In this document: one piece after another, positions 35,271-46,500 of the stretch | Position numbering within the stretch: the stretch's first letter is position 1 | Layout: every line of letters starts with the position of its first letter | Source of the DNA: Streptomyces qinzhouensis | Lineage (GTDB): Bacteria; Actinomycetota; Actinomycetes; Streptomycetales; Streptomycetaceae | Assembly (NCBI RefSeq): GCF_007856155.1 | Contig: NZ_CP042266.1 | Span: 7,750,001 to 7,814,000 of the forward strand | Direction: 5' to 3' | DNA length: 64,000 bases | Made by a program: the position numbers and the translations under genes | The notes under the pieces: model-generated | Databases searched by the model: none | The model's input: only the letters and a program-made list of their open reading frames with translations | Told to the model about the DNA's origin: nothing

Positions 35271-37211
35271 ATGTCCTGCATGGACCTCGCGACCCCAGCA
35301 GCGCCCGTGGGCGAGGAGCTCGCCGCACTCCACCGAGACCACCGTCTGGCCACCGACTATCCGAGGCTGAGCGCCCTCCTCGCCGAGGCAACGGACGAGG
35401 AACGGGAACGGACGGGCCGGCACCTCGGCCTCCTCGGCCCCGACGAGGTCCGGCGCGCCCATCCCGGACTGCCGACCCTGCGCACCGCCGTCACCGGCGA
35501 CGGCACCCTCTCACCCCTGCTCCCCGCGCTGGCCGCCGAGGCCGCCCGGCACGGGCTGCTGCTGCCGGTCACCCCTTCCCCCTACAACACCTGGGTACCC
35601 GACCTCTCCGACCCCGGCAGCGACCTCTACGCCGCCCGGCCGGGGCTCGTCCTCTGCGTGCTCAGCGCCGCCGTCGTCACCGCGGAGCTGCCCTCTCCTT
35701 GGCATGTAGACGACATCCGGCGGGTCCTGGAGGACAAGACAGCGCTCATCGAGAGCCTCGCGGACCGGTTCGCCGAGACCGGTGACGGCACCCTTGTCCT
35801 CAACACCCTCCTCCTGCCCCGCGAACTGACCGCCCAACTGCTCGACCACCGCTCCCGGGCCCGGCTCGGCATCGCCTGGCGCGAGGCCAATCTGCGCCTG
35901 CTGCGGCTCGCGGAGAGCCACCCCCGCCTCGTCGTCCTGGACCTCGACCCGCTGGCCGCCGAGACCCCCGCCCACGATGCCCGGCTCAGCGCCTACGCCA
36001 AGGTGCACCTGTCGCCGGGGATCCTCGCCCGCTACGCCCGCGAGGCCGGCCATCTGGCCCGCAGGCTCCTCGGACATACCAAGAAGGCGCTCGTCCTCGA
36101 CCTGGACGGCACCCTCTGGGGCGGCATCCTCGGCGACGACGGCCCCGAGGGCATCGAGGTCGGCGACGGCGCCCGGGGCGAGGCCTTCACCGCCTTCCAG
36201 CGCGTCGCCCGCCAGATCGGCTCGCAAGGCGTCCTGCTCTCCGTCGTCAGCAAGAACGACCTCGAACCGGTACGCCGGGTGCTCCGCGACCACCCGGGAA
36301 TGACCCTGCGCGAGGACGACTTCGTCCGTGTCACCGCCAACTGGCAGCCCAAACACCTCAACCTCCGGGCACTCGCCGACGACCTCGGAATCGGCGCCGA
36401 CAGCCTCGTCTTTGCCGACGACAGCCCCTACGAATGCGGGCTGGTCCGCCGGGAGATCCCCGGGGCCGCCGTGGTCCGCCTCGACGACGAACCCGCCGAC
36501 CATGTGAACCGTCTCCTCGCGGACAACTGGTTCGACAGTGCCGAACTCACCACTGAGGACCGGGCCCGCCCCGCCCACTACCGCGGCGACCTCGCCCGCA
36601 AGGACTTCCGGCACGGCTTCGAGTCGCTGGAGGGCTACCTCCGGGAACTCGGCGTCACCGTACGCCTGGCCCCCGCCGCGCCCGAGGACATATCCCGCCT
36701 CTCCCAGATCACCCTGCGCACCAACCAGTTCAATCTCACCACCGTCCGGCTCGGCCGGGCCGACATCGAGACGCTGCTGGGCCGCCCCGACACGCTGGTC
36801 CTCACCATCCGCAGCGCCGACCGGTTCGGTGACAACGGCACGGTCGGCGCCGTCATCGCCACCCGCCACGGCACCGCCCTGGTCATCGACAACTTCCTGT
36901 TGAGCTGCCGGGTCTTCGCCCGCGGTATCGAGCAGGCCGTCATCGCCGCCGTACTGCGCCACGCCGAACGCTCCGGCCTCACCGAGGTGTTCGGCATCCA
37001 CCGGCCCACCGCGAAGAACGGCAAGACCGCCGGCTTCTACCCGCACCACGGCTTCGCCCCGGCGGCGGCCGACGCCCTGCCCGCCGGCCCGGCCGCCCCC
37101 GTACCCCCGGACCCGGACGACCGCGCCGTCCACCGCCACGACCTGCGGACCGTCCCGCCCGTGCCCGACCACATCCGTCTGGACGCGACCTTCGAAGGGC
37201 CCACCCCATGA
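35271..37211 (+). CDS. FkbH-like glyceryl-ACP-forming enzyme
   Basis: 646 residues, full length. A central HAD phosphatase domain has DLDGTLWGG (Asp277, Asp279) and SVVSKND (about 324-330), followed by a GNAT-like C-terminal domain (about 475-625: ISRLSQITLRTNQFNLTT, given in part). Family members take 1,3-bisphosphoglycerate, remove phosphate and load D-glycerate on a discrete ACP, for methoxymalonyl-ACP, tetronate or related C2/C3 units. The adjacent ACP overlaps by 4 bp and is the obvious acceptor. No methoxymalonyl partner genes (methyltransferase, dedicated dehydrogenases) adjoin. A second start, ATG 35280, is possible. The N-terminal domain (about 1-260) is poorly conserved, as usual. 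Confidence 0.92.
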   Translation: MSCMDLATPAAPVGEELAALHRDHRLATDYPRLSALLAEATDEERERTGRHLGLLGPDEVRRAHPGLPTLRTAVTGDGTLSPLLPALAAEAARHGLLLPVTPSPYNTWVPDLSDPGSDLYAARPGLVLCVLSAAVVTAELPSPWHVDDIRRVLEDKTALIESLADRFAETGDGTLVLNTLLLPRELTAQLLDHRSRARLGIAWREANLRLLRLAESHPRLVVLDLDPLAAETPAHDARLSAYAKVHLSPGILARYAREAGHLARRLLGHTKKALVLDLDGTLWGGILGDDGPEGIEVGDGARGEAFTAFQRVARQIGSQGVLLSVVSKNDLEPVRRVLRDHPGMTLREDDFVRVTANWQPKHLNLRALADDLGIGADSLVFADDSPYECGLVRREIPGAAVVRLDDEPADHVNRLLADNWFDSAELTTEDRARPAHYRGDLARKDFRHGFESLEGYLRELGVTVRLAPAAPEDISRLSQITLRTNQFNLTTVRLGRADIETLLGRPDTLVLTIRSADRFGDNGTVGAVIATRHGTALVIDNFLLSCRVFARGIEQAVIAAVLRHAERSGLTEVFGIHRPTAKNGKTAGFYPHHGFAPAAADALPAGPAAPVPPDPDDRAVHRHDLRTVPPVPDHIRLDATFEGPTP

Positions 37212-37453
37212 ACAGCATCGACGACTTCATCCGCATCCTCCGCGACGAGCTCGGACTCGCCGTGGAGAGCGACGATCTCCGGCGCGGGCTCGACGACGTG
37301 AACGGCTGGGACTCCGTACATCTCCTCGCCCTCGTCACGGTCCTGGAACGGGTCACCGGAACCCGGGTCTCCCTGCCCGACGCCCTCGAAGCGACCAGCC
37401 TGGAACAGCTCTACACCGTCGTCTCCGGACGGCGGCCCTCCCCGGCCTCCTGA
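37208..37453 (+). CDS. Discrete acyl carrier protein (FkbJ-like)
   Basis: 81 residues. The phosphopantetheine Ser36 is in GWDSVHLL, and the helix pattern fits a free ACP. ATG overlaps the FkbH stop (ATGA). It should carry the glyceryl unit. The PKS gene starts 58 bp further on, so all three are probably one transcript. Confidence 0.92.
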   Translation: MNSIDDFIRILRDELGLAVESDDLRRGLDDVNGWDSVHLLALVTVLERVTGTRVSLPDALEATSLEQLYTVVSGRRPSPAS

Positions 37454-37510
37454 TCCACACCACCCCCTCTCTCCCCCCTCGCACTCCCCGCGCCCGAAAG
37501 GAACGGACCG

Positions 37511-40500
37511 TTGACTCCTGCCGAGGTCAGTGAGCACACGACCCCCACTCCCCAGGGCCCGGGTGCCGCGGCGGCGCCCATCGCCGTCGTCGGGCTCGCC
37601 TGCCGCCTCCCCAAGGCGCCCGACGCCGCCACCTTCTGGGACAATCTGCTCCACGGAGTCGACGCCGTCACCGACATCCCCGCCGACCGCTGGGACATCG
37701 AGGCCCACTACTCCGCCGACCGCGACGCCCCCGGCCGCACCCACCAGCGCCGCGGCGGCTACCTCGATCGGATCGACGGGTTCGACGCCGCCTTCTTCGG
37801 GATCTCCCCGCGCGAGGCCACGGCCATGGACCCCCAGCAGCGCCTCGTCCTCGAACTGGGCTGGGAGGCCCTGGAGGACGGCGGCATCGTGCCCGGTGCC
37901 CTGCGCGGCAGCCGCACGGGCGTCTTCGTCGGTGCCATCGGCGACGACTACGCCACCCTTCTGCGCCGCCAGGGCCCCACGGCCATCGGCCGCCACACCC
38001 TCACCGGACTGAACCGCGGCATCATCGCCAACCGTGTCTCCCACGCCCTGGGCCTGCAGGGCCCCAGCGTCACCGTCGACACCGCCCAGTCCTCGTCGCT
38101 GGTCGCCGTGCACATGGCCTGCGAGAGCCTGCGCCACGGCGAGTCGACCCTGGCCCTGGCCGGCGGCGTCAACCTCAACATCGTCCCGGAGAGCACCATC
38201 GGCGCCGCCAAGTTCGGCGGCCTCTCCCCGGACGGCCGCTGCTACACCTTCGACGCCCGCGCCAACGGCTACGTACGTGGCGAGGGCGCCGGACTGATCG
38301 TCCTCAAACCCCTGGACCTGGCCCTGCGCGACGGCGATACCGTCCATGCCGTCATCCGCGGCAGCGCCGTCAACAACGACGGCGCCACCCCCGGTCTCAC
38401 CACCCCCAGCGCCCGGGCCCAGGAGCAGGTCGTCCGCACAGCCCTCGCCTGCGCCGGAGTCGCCGCCGAAGACGTCCAGTACGTCGAACTCCACGGCACC
38501 GGCACACCCGTCGGCGACCCCGTGGAGGCCGCGGCCCTCGGCGCCGTCTTCGGCCCCGCCCGGCCCGGCGGCACCCCGCTGACCGTCGGCTCCGTCAAGA
38601 CCGGCATCGGCCATCTGGAAGGCGCCGCGGGCATCGCCGGACTGCTGAAGACGGTCCTCGGGATCCGCCACGGCCGGATCCCGGGCAATCTCCACTTCGA
38701 CACGCCCAACCCCGCCATCCCCCTGGCCGAGCTCAATTTGCGCGTCCCCACCACCGACACCCCCTGGCCCCGGCCGGACCGCCCCCTGATCGCCGGAGTC
38801 TCCTCCTTCGGTATGGGAGGCACCAACTGCCATGTCGTTCTCGCGGCAGCCCCCGCCCGGGAACCCGCGCCCGCGCCCGGCGGGGGTACCGTCGACGCCC
38901 TGCCCGTGCCGTGGGTGGTGTCCGCGCGGAGCCGGAAGGCCCTGCGCGCCCAGGCCCGGCGCCTGCGGCACTTCCTCGCCGACCGCCCCGGCACCGCCCC
39001 GGAAGCGGTGGCGCACGCCCTGGCCACGACCCGTACCGCCTTCACCCACCGCGCCGTTGTCGTCGCCACCGGCACGACCGCTCTCCTCGACGGCCTGGCC
39101 GCGGTGGCGGCGGGCGACGACGACACGCCCGGCGTGGTGTCCGGAGTCGTACGGGAAACGGCCGCGCCCGCCTTCGTCTTCGCCGGCCAGGGAGCCCAGC
39201 GGCCGGGCATGGGCCGTGGGCTGTACGAGGCGTTCCCCGTCTTCGCCCGCGCCCTCGACGAGGTGGTGGCGGCCGTCGACGAGGCCCGCGGCGACTCCCT
39301 GCGGGCTGTGATGTGGGGCTCCGACGCCACGACGCTGGAGCGGACCGAGTACGCCCAGCCCGCCCTCTTCGCGTTCGAGGTGGCCCTGTACCGCCTCTGG
39401 GAATCGTGGGGCGTCACACCCCGATGGGTCGCCGGACACTCCGTCGGCGAGTTCGCGGCCGCCCATGCCGCCGGAGTCCTCACCCTGCGGGACGCCGCCG
39501 CGCTTGTTGTCGCGCGTGGCCGACTGATGCAGCGACTGCCCGCGGGCGGTGCGATGGTGTCCGTCGCCGCCGACGAGGAGACCGTGATCGGGGCCGTCGC
39601 CGAGACCGTCACCGGAACCGGTGGCGAGACCGGTGGCGAGACCGGTGGCGAGACCGGTGGCGAGACCGGTGGCGAGACCGGTGGCGGGGTCGGTGGCGGG
39701 GTTGACATCGCCGCCGTCAACGGACCGCGGTCGGTCGTGATCTCCGGCCCGGCGGCCGCTGTCGCGGCCGCGGCCGCCCTGCTGACCGCGCGCGGTATCC
39801 GCTGCCGCGCGCTGAAGGTGTCGCACGCCTTCCACTCACGGCTGATGGAACCCGCGCTGGAGGAGTTCGCCGGACATATCGCGGCCGTACGGTTCGGTGC
39901 GCCGCGCATCCCGCTGATCTCCACGGTCCTGGGCCGCGAGGTGACGGCCGCGGAACTGGCCGCCCCCGGATACTGGCTCGACCAGGCCCGGCACGCGGTG
40001 CGGTTCCACGACGCCGCGGTCGCCCTCCGGGACGCCGGAGCCGGTACGTACCTCGAGATCGGGCCGGACTCGACCCTCACCGGTCTGCTCGCCCGGGGCG
40101 CCGGGGCGGACGCCGTCCGCATCGCCTCCCTGCGCAAGGACCGCCCCGAGGCGCAGACCGCGACGCGGGCCCTGGCCGCTCTCTGGGCCACCGCCGGTAC
40201 GGCCGTGGACTGGGACACCGTCGTCGGCCGGCCCGCCGACCGTACCGAACTGCCCACCTACGCCTTCCAGCGCCGGCGCCACTGGCCGGACGCCGCACTC
40301 GACAGCGGCGGTCCCGGACCGTCCACTGCCGCCGGTGAGCCGGATATCGCCGCCGCACCCATGGAACCCGCCGAGGCCGATGTGCCCATTGAGGCCGTCG
40401 TGCCCGTCGTGCCCGTCGAGGCTGCCGAGGGCGCCGACGGTGAACTCGCCGGACGGCTGCGCGGACTCCCCGAGGACGAGCAGGTACGCCAACTGCTGGA

Positions 40501-43500
40501 GCTGGTCCGTACCCACGCCGCGATCACCCTGGGGCACGTCGGACCCCGGTCCGTCGACCCCACCCTCACCTTCGAGGACCTCGGATTCGATTCCCTCAGC
40601 GGAGTGGAGTTCGCCGACCGGCTGTCCTCCGCCACCGGTCTGCGGCTGACCGGAGGGCTCGTCTACGACTACCCGACGGCCGACGCTCTGACCCGTCGGC
40701 TGCGAGAGCGGCTTCTCGGCACCGATACCCCCTCCCGCCCCCGGGCCGCCTCCGCTTCCATCTCCGGTTCAGGCCACGTCCCGGCCTCGGCCCCGGCCTT
40801 CGACGAGCCCATCGCCATTGTCTCCATGGCCTGCCACTACCCCGGGGGCGTCGATTCCCCCGAAGACCTCTGGCGGCTCGTCGCCGAGGAGCGCGACGCC
40901 ATCTCCGAGTTCCCCGACAACCGGGGCTGGCGCACCGATGAGCTGTACGACCCGGTTCCCGGCGAACCCGGCCGGACCTACACCCGCCACGGCGGCTTCC
41001 TCCACGACGCCGACCTCTTCGACCCGGAGTTCTTCGGGATCTCCCCGCGCGAGGCCGCGGCCATGGACCCGCAGCAGCGACTGCTCCTCCAGACCTCCTG
41101 GGAGCTGCTGGAGCGCGGTGGCATCGTCCCCGGCGAACTGCGCGGTACCGACGTCGGCGTGTACGTGGGCGCCATGTCCCAGGACTACGGCCCCAGGCTC
41201 CACGAGTCCGCCGACGGACTGGAGGGATATCTGCTCACCGGCAACACCGCCAGCGTCGCCTCCGGCCGTATCGCCTACGCCCTCGGTCTTGAGGGCCCGG
41301 CGGTGACGGTGGATACGGCGTGCTCGTCGTCGTTGGTGGCGTTGCATCTGGCGGTGCAGGCGCTGCGGCAGGGTGAGTGCGATATGGCGATCGCCGGTGG
41401 CGTCGCCGTCATGGCGACCCCCGGCATGTTCGTCGAATTCGCCCGTCAGCGTGGGTTGTCGGTTGATGGTCGTTGCAGGGCGTTTGCGGAGGGGGCGGAT
41501 GGGACGGGGTGGAGTGAGGGTGTGGGGTTGTTGTTGGTGGAGCGGTTGTCGGATGCGGTGCGGTTGGGTCATGGGGTGTTGGGTGTGGTGCGGGGTTCTG
41601 CGGTGAATCAGGATGGTGCGTCGAATGGGTTGACGGCGCCGAATGGTCCTTCGCAGGAGCGGGTGATTCGTGCGGCGTTGTTGTCGGGTGGGTTGGTGGG
41701 TGGGGATGTTGATGTGGTGGAGGGTCATGGGACGGGGACGGGGTTGGGGGATCCGATTGAGGCGGGGGCGTTGTTGGGGACGTATGGGCGGGATCGTGGT
41801 GTGGGTGGTGTGCCGTTGTGGTTGGGGTCGTTGAAGTCGAATGTGGGGCATGCGCAGGCGGCTGCGGGTGTGGGTGGGGTGATGAAGATGGTGTTGGCGA
41901 TGGAGCGTGGTGTGGTGCCGAGGACGTTGCATGTGGGGGTGCCGTCGTCGCATGTGGATTGGGAGTCGGGTGGGGTGCGGTTGGCGGTGGAGGCGGTGGA
42001 GTGGCCTGAGGTGGGTCGGGTGCGGCGGGCGGGTGTGTCGTCGTTCGGTATTAGTGGGACGAACGCGCATGTGATTGTTGAAGAGGCGCCGGCCGAGCTG
42101 CGGGGGGTGTCTTCGGTTTCGGGGGGTGTGCCGGGGACTGGTTCGGGCGTGGTGCCGTGGGTGTTGTCGGGGCGGAGTGAGGGGGCGTTGCGGGCGCAGG
42201 CGGGGCGGTTGCGGGAGGCGTTGGAGTCCGGGGGGCTGGTGGACACGGAGCCGGGCGCGGTCGCCCGGGCCCTGGTGACCACTCGTACCGTGTTCGATCA
42301 TCGGGCTGTGGTGGTGGGTTCGGATCGTGCCGCGTTGGTGGCGGGGCTCGAGGCCCTGGCCTCGGGCACCGGCTCACCCACCGTTGTCCACGGCACGGCG
42401 GCGGACCGTGGCGGAGTCGCCTTCGTCTTCCCCGGCCAGGGCAGTCAGTGGGCCGGCATGGCCGTCGAACTCCTCAACGACAGCGAGGTGTTCCGTGCCG
42501 GCATCGACGCCTGTGAGCAGGCACTCGCCCGCCATGTCGACTGGTCACTGACCGATGTACTGCGCGGCGCCGACAACGCTCCCACCCTGGACCGCGTCGA
42601 TGTGGTCCAGCCCGTGCTCTTCGCCGTCATGGTCTCGCTGGCAGAAATGTGGAAGTCGGTCGGCGTCCGGCCCACGGCCGTCGTCGGCCACTCCCAGGGC
42701 GAGATCGCCGCCGCCTGTGTGGCCGGAGCCCTGAGCCTGGAGGACGCCGCCAAGGTCGTGGCGCTGCGCAGCATCGCCATCGGCGCACTCGCGGGCAAGG
42801 GCGGTATGGCCTCGGTGCAGCTCCCCGCCGACGAGGTGAAGACCCGGCTCGTCCCCTGGGGGGACCTGCTCTCGGTCGCCGCGGTCAACGGCCCGGCGGC
42901 CACCGTCGTCGCCGGGGACGCCGATGCCCTCGCCTCCTTCGTCGCCGCCTGCACGGCCGACTCCATCCGGGCCCGGACCATCGCCGTCGACTACGCCTCC
43001 CACTCACCCCAGGTGGAGGCCATCCGCGACGAACTGCTCCAGGTACTCGACGGCCTGGAGCCGCGGACCACCGACATCGCCTTCTATTCGACACTCGAAG
43101 GACGGCCCATCGACACGGCGGCCCTCGACGCCTCCTACTGGTACCGCAATCTGCGCGGCACCGTACAGCTCGACCAAGCCGTCAGGGCCCTCGCCGACGA
43201 CGGCTACCGGACGTTCATCGAGGCCGGCCCCCACCCGGTGCTCACCATGGGGATCGGCGACACCCTCGACGAAGCGCTCCGGGACGAGGGGCCGCGGGAC
43301 CCCGCCGACCGCCCCGTCGTCATCGGTTCGCTCCGGCGCGACGAAGGAGGCTGGAACCGCTTCCTGACCAGTGTGGCCACCGTCTTCGCCGGCGGACTGC
43401 CCGTCGACTGGGAGGCCCTGCCCGGCATCGCGGGCTCCGCCCCGGCCGTCGGCCTGCCGACGTACGCCTTCCAGCAGCAGCGCTACTGGATCAACCCTCC

Positions 43501-46500
43501 GGTGGCCGCCGGGGGCGTCGGTGACACCGGGCTCACCTCCGCCGACCACCCCCTGCTGGCCGCATCCGTCCCCCTCGCCGACGACGGCCTGCTGCTGACC
43601 GGCACCTTCTCCTTGCGCACCCACCCATGGCTCGCGGACCACGCCGTGGCCGGGACCGTTCTGCTGCCGGGGACCGCCTTCGTCGAGCTGGCGCTGCGCG
43701 CGGCCGAGGAGGTCGGCGGGGCGCGGGTCGACGATCTGACCCTGGAGGCGCCCCTCGTGCTGACGCGCGACGGCGAGGTCCGGCTCCAGCTGACGGTCGG
43801 TGCTCCGGACGACACCGGGGCCCGGCCGCTCCGGTTCCACGCCCGGCCGGTGCCGGGCGGCGGTGACGAGGCGGATGCCACCTGGACCCGGCACGCGACG
43901 GCGCGGCTGGTCCAGGACGGCCCCGTGCCCGCCCGGCCCGATTCCGACTCCGTCTCCGCTTCCGTTTCCCGTTCCGTTTCCGGCGATACGGCCTTCGGCG
44001 TTTGGCCGCCCATGGGAGCGGAACCCGTCGACATCGCCGGCCTCTACCCCCGCCTCGCCGAGCACGGCTACGAGTACGGGCCGGAGTTCCAGGGCCTCAC
44101 CGCGCTGTGGCGGCGCGACGGCGAGCTGTACGCGGAGGCCCGCCTGGGCGAGGAACAGACCACCGAGGCCGGGCGGTACGGGGTCCACCCCGCGCTGCTC
44201 GATGCCGTGCTGCACGCCGTTGTCGGACGCCCCCGGGCCACGGACGCGGACGGCGCCACGGCTGACGAAGGACCCCTGTTGCCGTTCGTCTGGTCGGGGC
44301 TGCGACTGCTGACCACCGGTGCCTCCGTGGTCAGGGCCCGGATCACGACCGTCGCCGCCGACACGGTGAGCATCACCCTCGCCGACCCGGCCGGTCTGCC
44401 CGTGGCCGAGATCGGGTCGCTCGCGCTCCGGCCGATCGCCGCCGCCGATCTGCGGGCGATGGCCACGGCTGTGGACGGCCATGACTCCCTCTTCGGTGTG
44501 GAGTGGCGTGGGGTGGGTGTGTCGGTGGGTGGTTTGGGTGTGGGTGGGGTGGAGGGGTTTGTGGTGGTGGAGTGTGTGGTGCCGGTGGGGTTGGGTGTGG
44601 TGGAGGGTTTGCGGGTGGTTTTGGGTGGTGTGTTGGGTGGGGTGCGGGGTGTGTTGGAGGGTGGTGGTGGGGTGGTTGTGGTGACGCGTGGTGGTGTGGG
44701 TGTGGGGGGTGTGGTGGTGGATCCGGTGGTGTCGGGTGTGTGGGGTTTGGTGCGGTCGGTGGAGGCGGAGTTTCCGGGGCGGGTGGTGTTGGTGGATGTG
44801 GATGAGGGTGTGGTGGTGGGGGATGGTTTGGGTGGTGTGTTGGGTGGGGTGGTGTCGTGGGCTGTGGGTGTGGGGGAGTGGCAGGTGGTGGTGCGTGGTG
44901 GTGAGGTTCTGGTTCCGCGGTTGGTGAGGGCGGATGCGGGCGCTGGTGTTGGTATTGGTGGTGTGTCGTTTGGGTCGGGGTGGGTGTTGGTGTCGGGTGG
45001 GACGGGTGGTTTGGGTGGTGTGGTGGCGCGGCGTTTGGTGGAGGGTTTTGGGGTGCGGCGGTTGGTGTTGGTGAGTCGTCGTGGTTTGGGTGCTCCGGGG
45101 GCGGTGGGTTTGCGGGATGAGTTGGTGGGGTTGGGTGCTGAGGTGTTGGTGGTGGGGTGTGATGTGGGTGATCGGGTGGGGTTGCGGGGTGTGGTGGAGG
45201 GGTTGTCGGGTGGGTTGTCGGGTGTGGTGCATGTGGCGGGTGTGTTGGATGACGTGACGGTGGGTGGGTTGTCGGTGGAGCGGTTGGAGGGGGTGTTGCG
45301 GGCGAAGGCGGATGCGGGGTGGTTTTTGCATGAGGTGGCGTGTGAGGTGGGGGTGGAGGCGTTTGTGGTGTTTTCGTCGGTGGCGGGTGTGGTGGGGACT
45401 GCGGGTCAGGGGGGTTATGCGGCGGCGAATGGTTTTGTTGATGGGTTGGTGGAGTTGCGGCGTGGAATGGGGTTGCCGGGGGTGTCGTTGCGGTGGGGGT
45501 TGTGGGAGCGGTCCACGGGGATGACCGACCACCTCACCGAGGCCGATGTGGCACGGATGGCCAGGACCGGGGTGGCCCCCATGCCGACCGAACAGGGCCT
45601 GGCATTGTTCGATGCCGCGCTGGCCCACGGCGATCCACTGCCCGTCCCGGCCCGCCTGGACCTGGTGGCGCTGCGCAGGCGCGCCGCCACCGAGGGCGTT
45701 CCGCCCCTCTTCCGCGAGCTGGTACGGGCTCTGGCCCGCCGGGCGCTGCGGTCCGCCGGGAGCACCGGCCCGAGCTGGGCCGAGAGCATGGCCGGGCGGT
45801 CGGCGAAAGACCGGGAACAGACCGTCTTGGACCTGGTGAGGGCGGAGGTCGCGACCGTACTCGGCCATAGCGACGACGGCGGTTCGGTCCCGCTGGACCG
45901 TGCCTTCAAGGACCTCGGTTTTGATTCGCTCACGGCAGTGGAGTTGCGGAATCGGTTGGGTGTGGTGACGGGGTTGGAGTTGCCGTCGACAGTGGTGTTC
46001 GACTATCCGAGTCCGGTGTCGTTGGCTGGGTTCTTGTTGGAGGGTGTGGGTGGTGGTGGGTCGGTGGTTGATGTGGTCGGTGGGGGTGGGATATCGGCGG
46101 GGGTGTCGGATGATCCGATTGTGATTGTGGGGATGGCGTGCCGTTTCCCGGGTGGGGTGGATTCGCCGGAGGATTTGTGGGATTTGTTGATGGCGGAGGG
46201 TGAGGTGGTGGGGGAGTTTCCGCGGGATCGTGGGTGGGATTTGGATCGGTTGTTTGATGATGATCCGGATCGTGCGGGTACTTCGTATGCGCGGCGTGGT
46301 GGGTTTCTTTATGGTGCGGCTGATTTCGATGCGGAGTTTTTCGGGATGAGTCCGCGGGAGGCGTTGGCGACGGATCCGCAGCAGCGGTTGTTGCTGGAGA
46401 CGGCGTGGGAGGTGTTCGAGCGGGCGGGGATCGACCCGCGGTCGGTTCGGGGCAGCCGGACGGGTGTGTTCACCGGTGTCATGTACAACGACTACGCCTC

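Larger units (their letters stand above)
40808..46040 (+). other. PKS module 1: KS-AT(methylmalonyl)-DH-KR-ACP
   Basis: KS Cys1271 in VDTACSSS with both His motifs. AT Ser1728 in GHSQGE and YASHS (42992-43006) predict methylmalonyl-CoA. DH has [10 protein letters not shown] (His2044) and DAVLHA. KR has GGTGGLG and LDD (45245-45253), a B-type reductase, with catalytic Ser in FSSVAG and Tyr in YAAANG. ACP Ser2806. Expected output: 2-methylbut-2-enoyl. Confidence 0.9.

Noticed and set aside
34412..35785. 457-codon plus-strand frame across the small gene, repeats and start of the FkbH gene
   Set aside because: Pro/Arg-rich, out of frame with the FkbH domains; open only because of GC bias.
39617..39700. 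Repeat array considered as CRISPR
   Set aside because: Units are contiguous with no spacers and lie in frame inside a PKS domain.
37037..39835. 932-codon open frame on the minus strand opposite the loading module
   Set aside because: Fully antisense to clear KSQ and AT domains, low-complexity Gly/Val/Asp composition and no recognisable domain; a by-product of codon bias.
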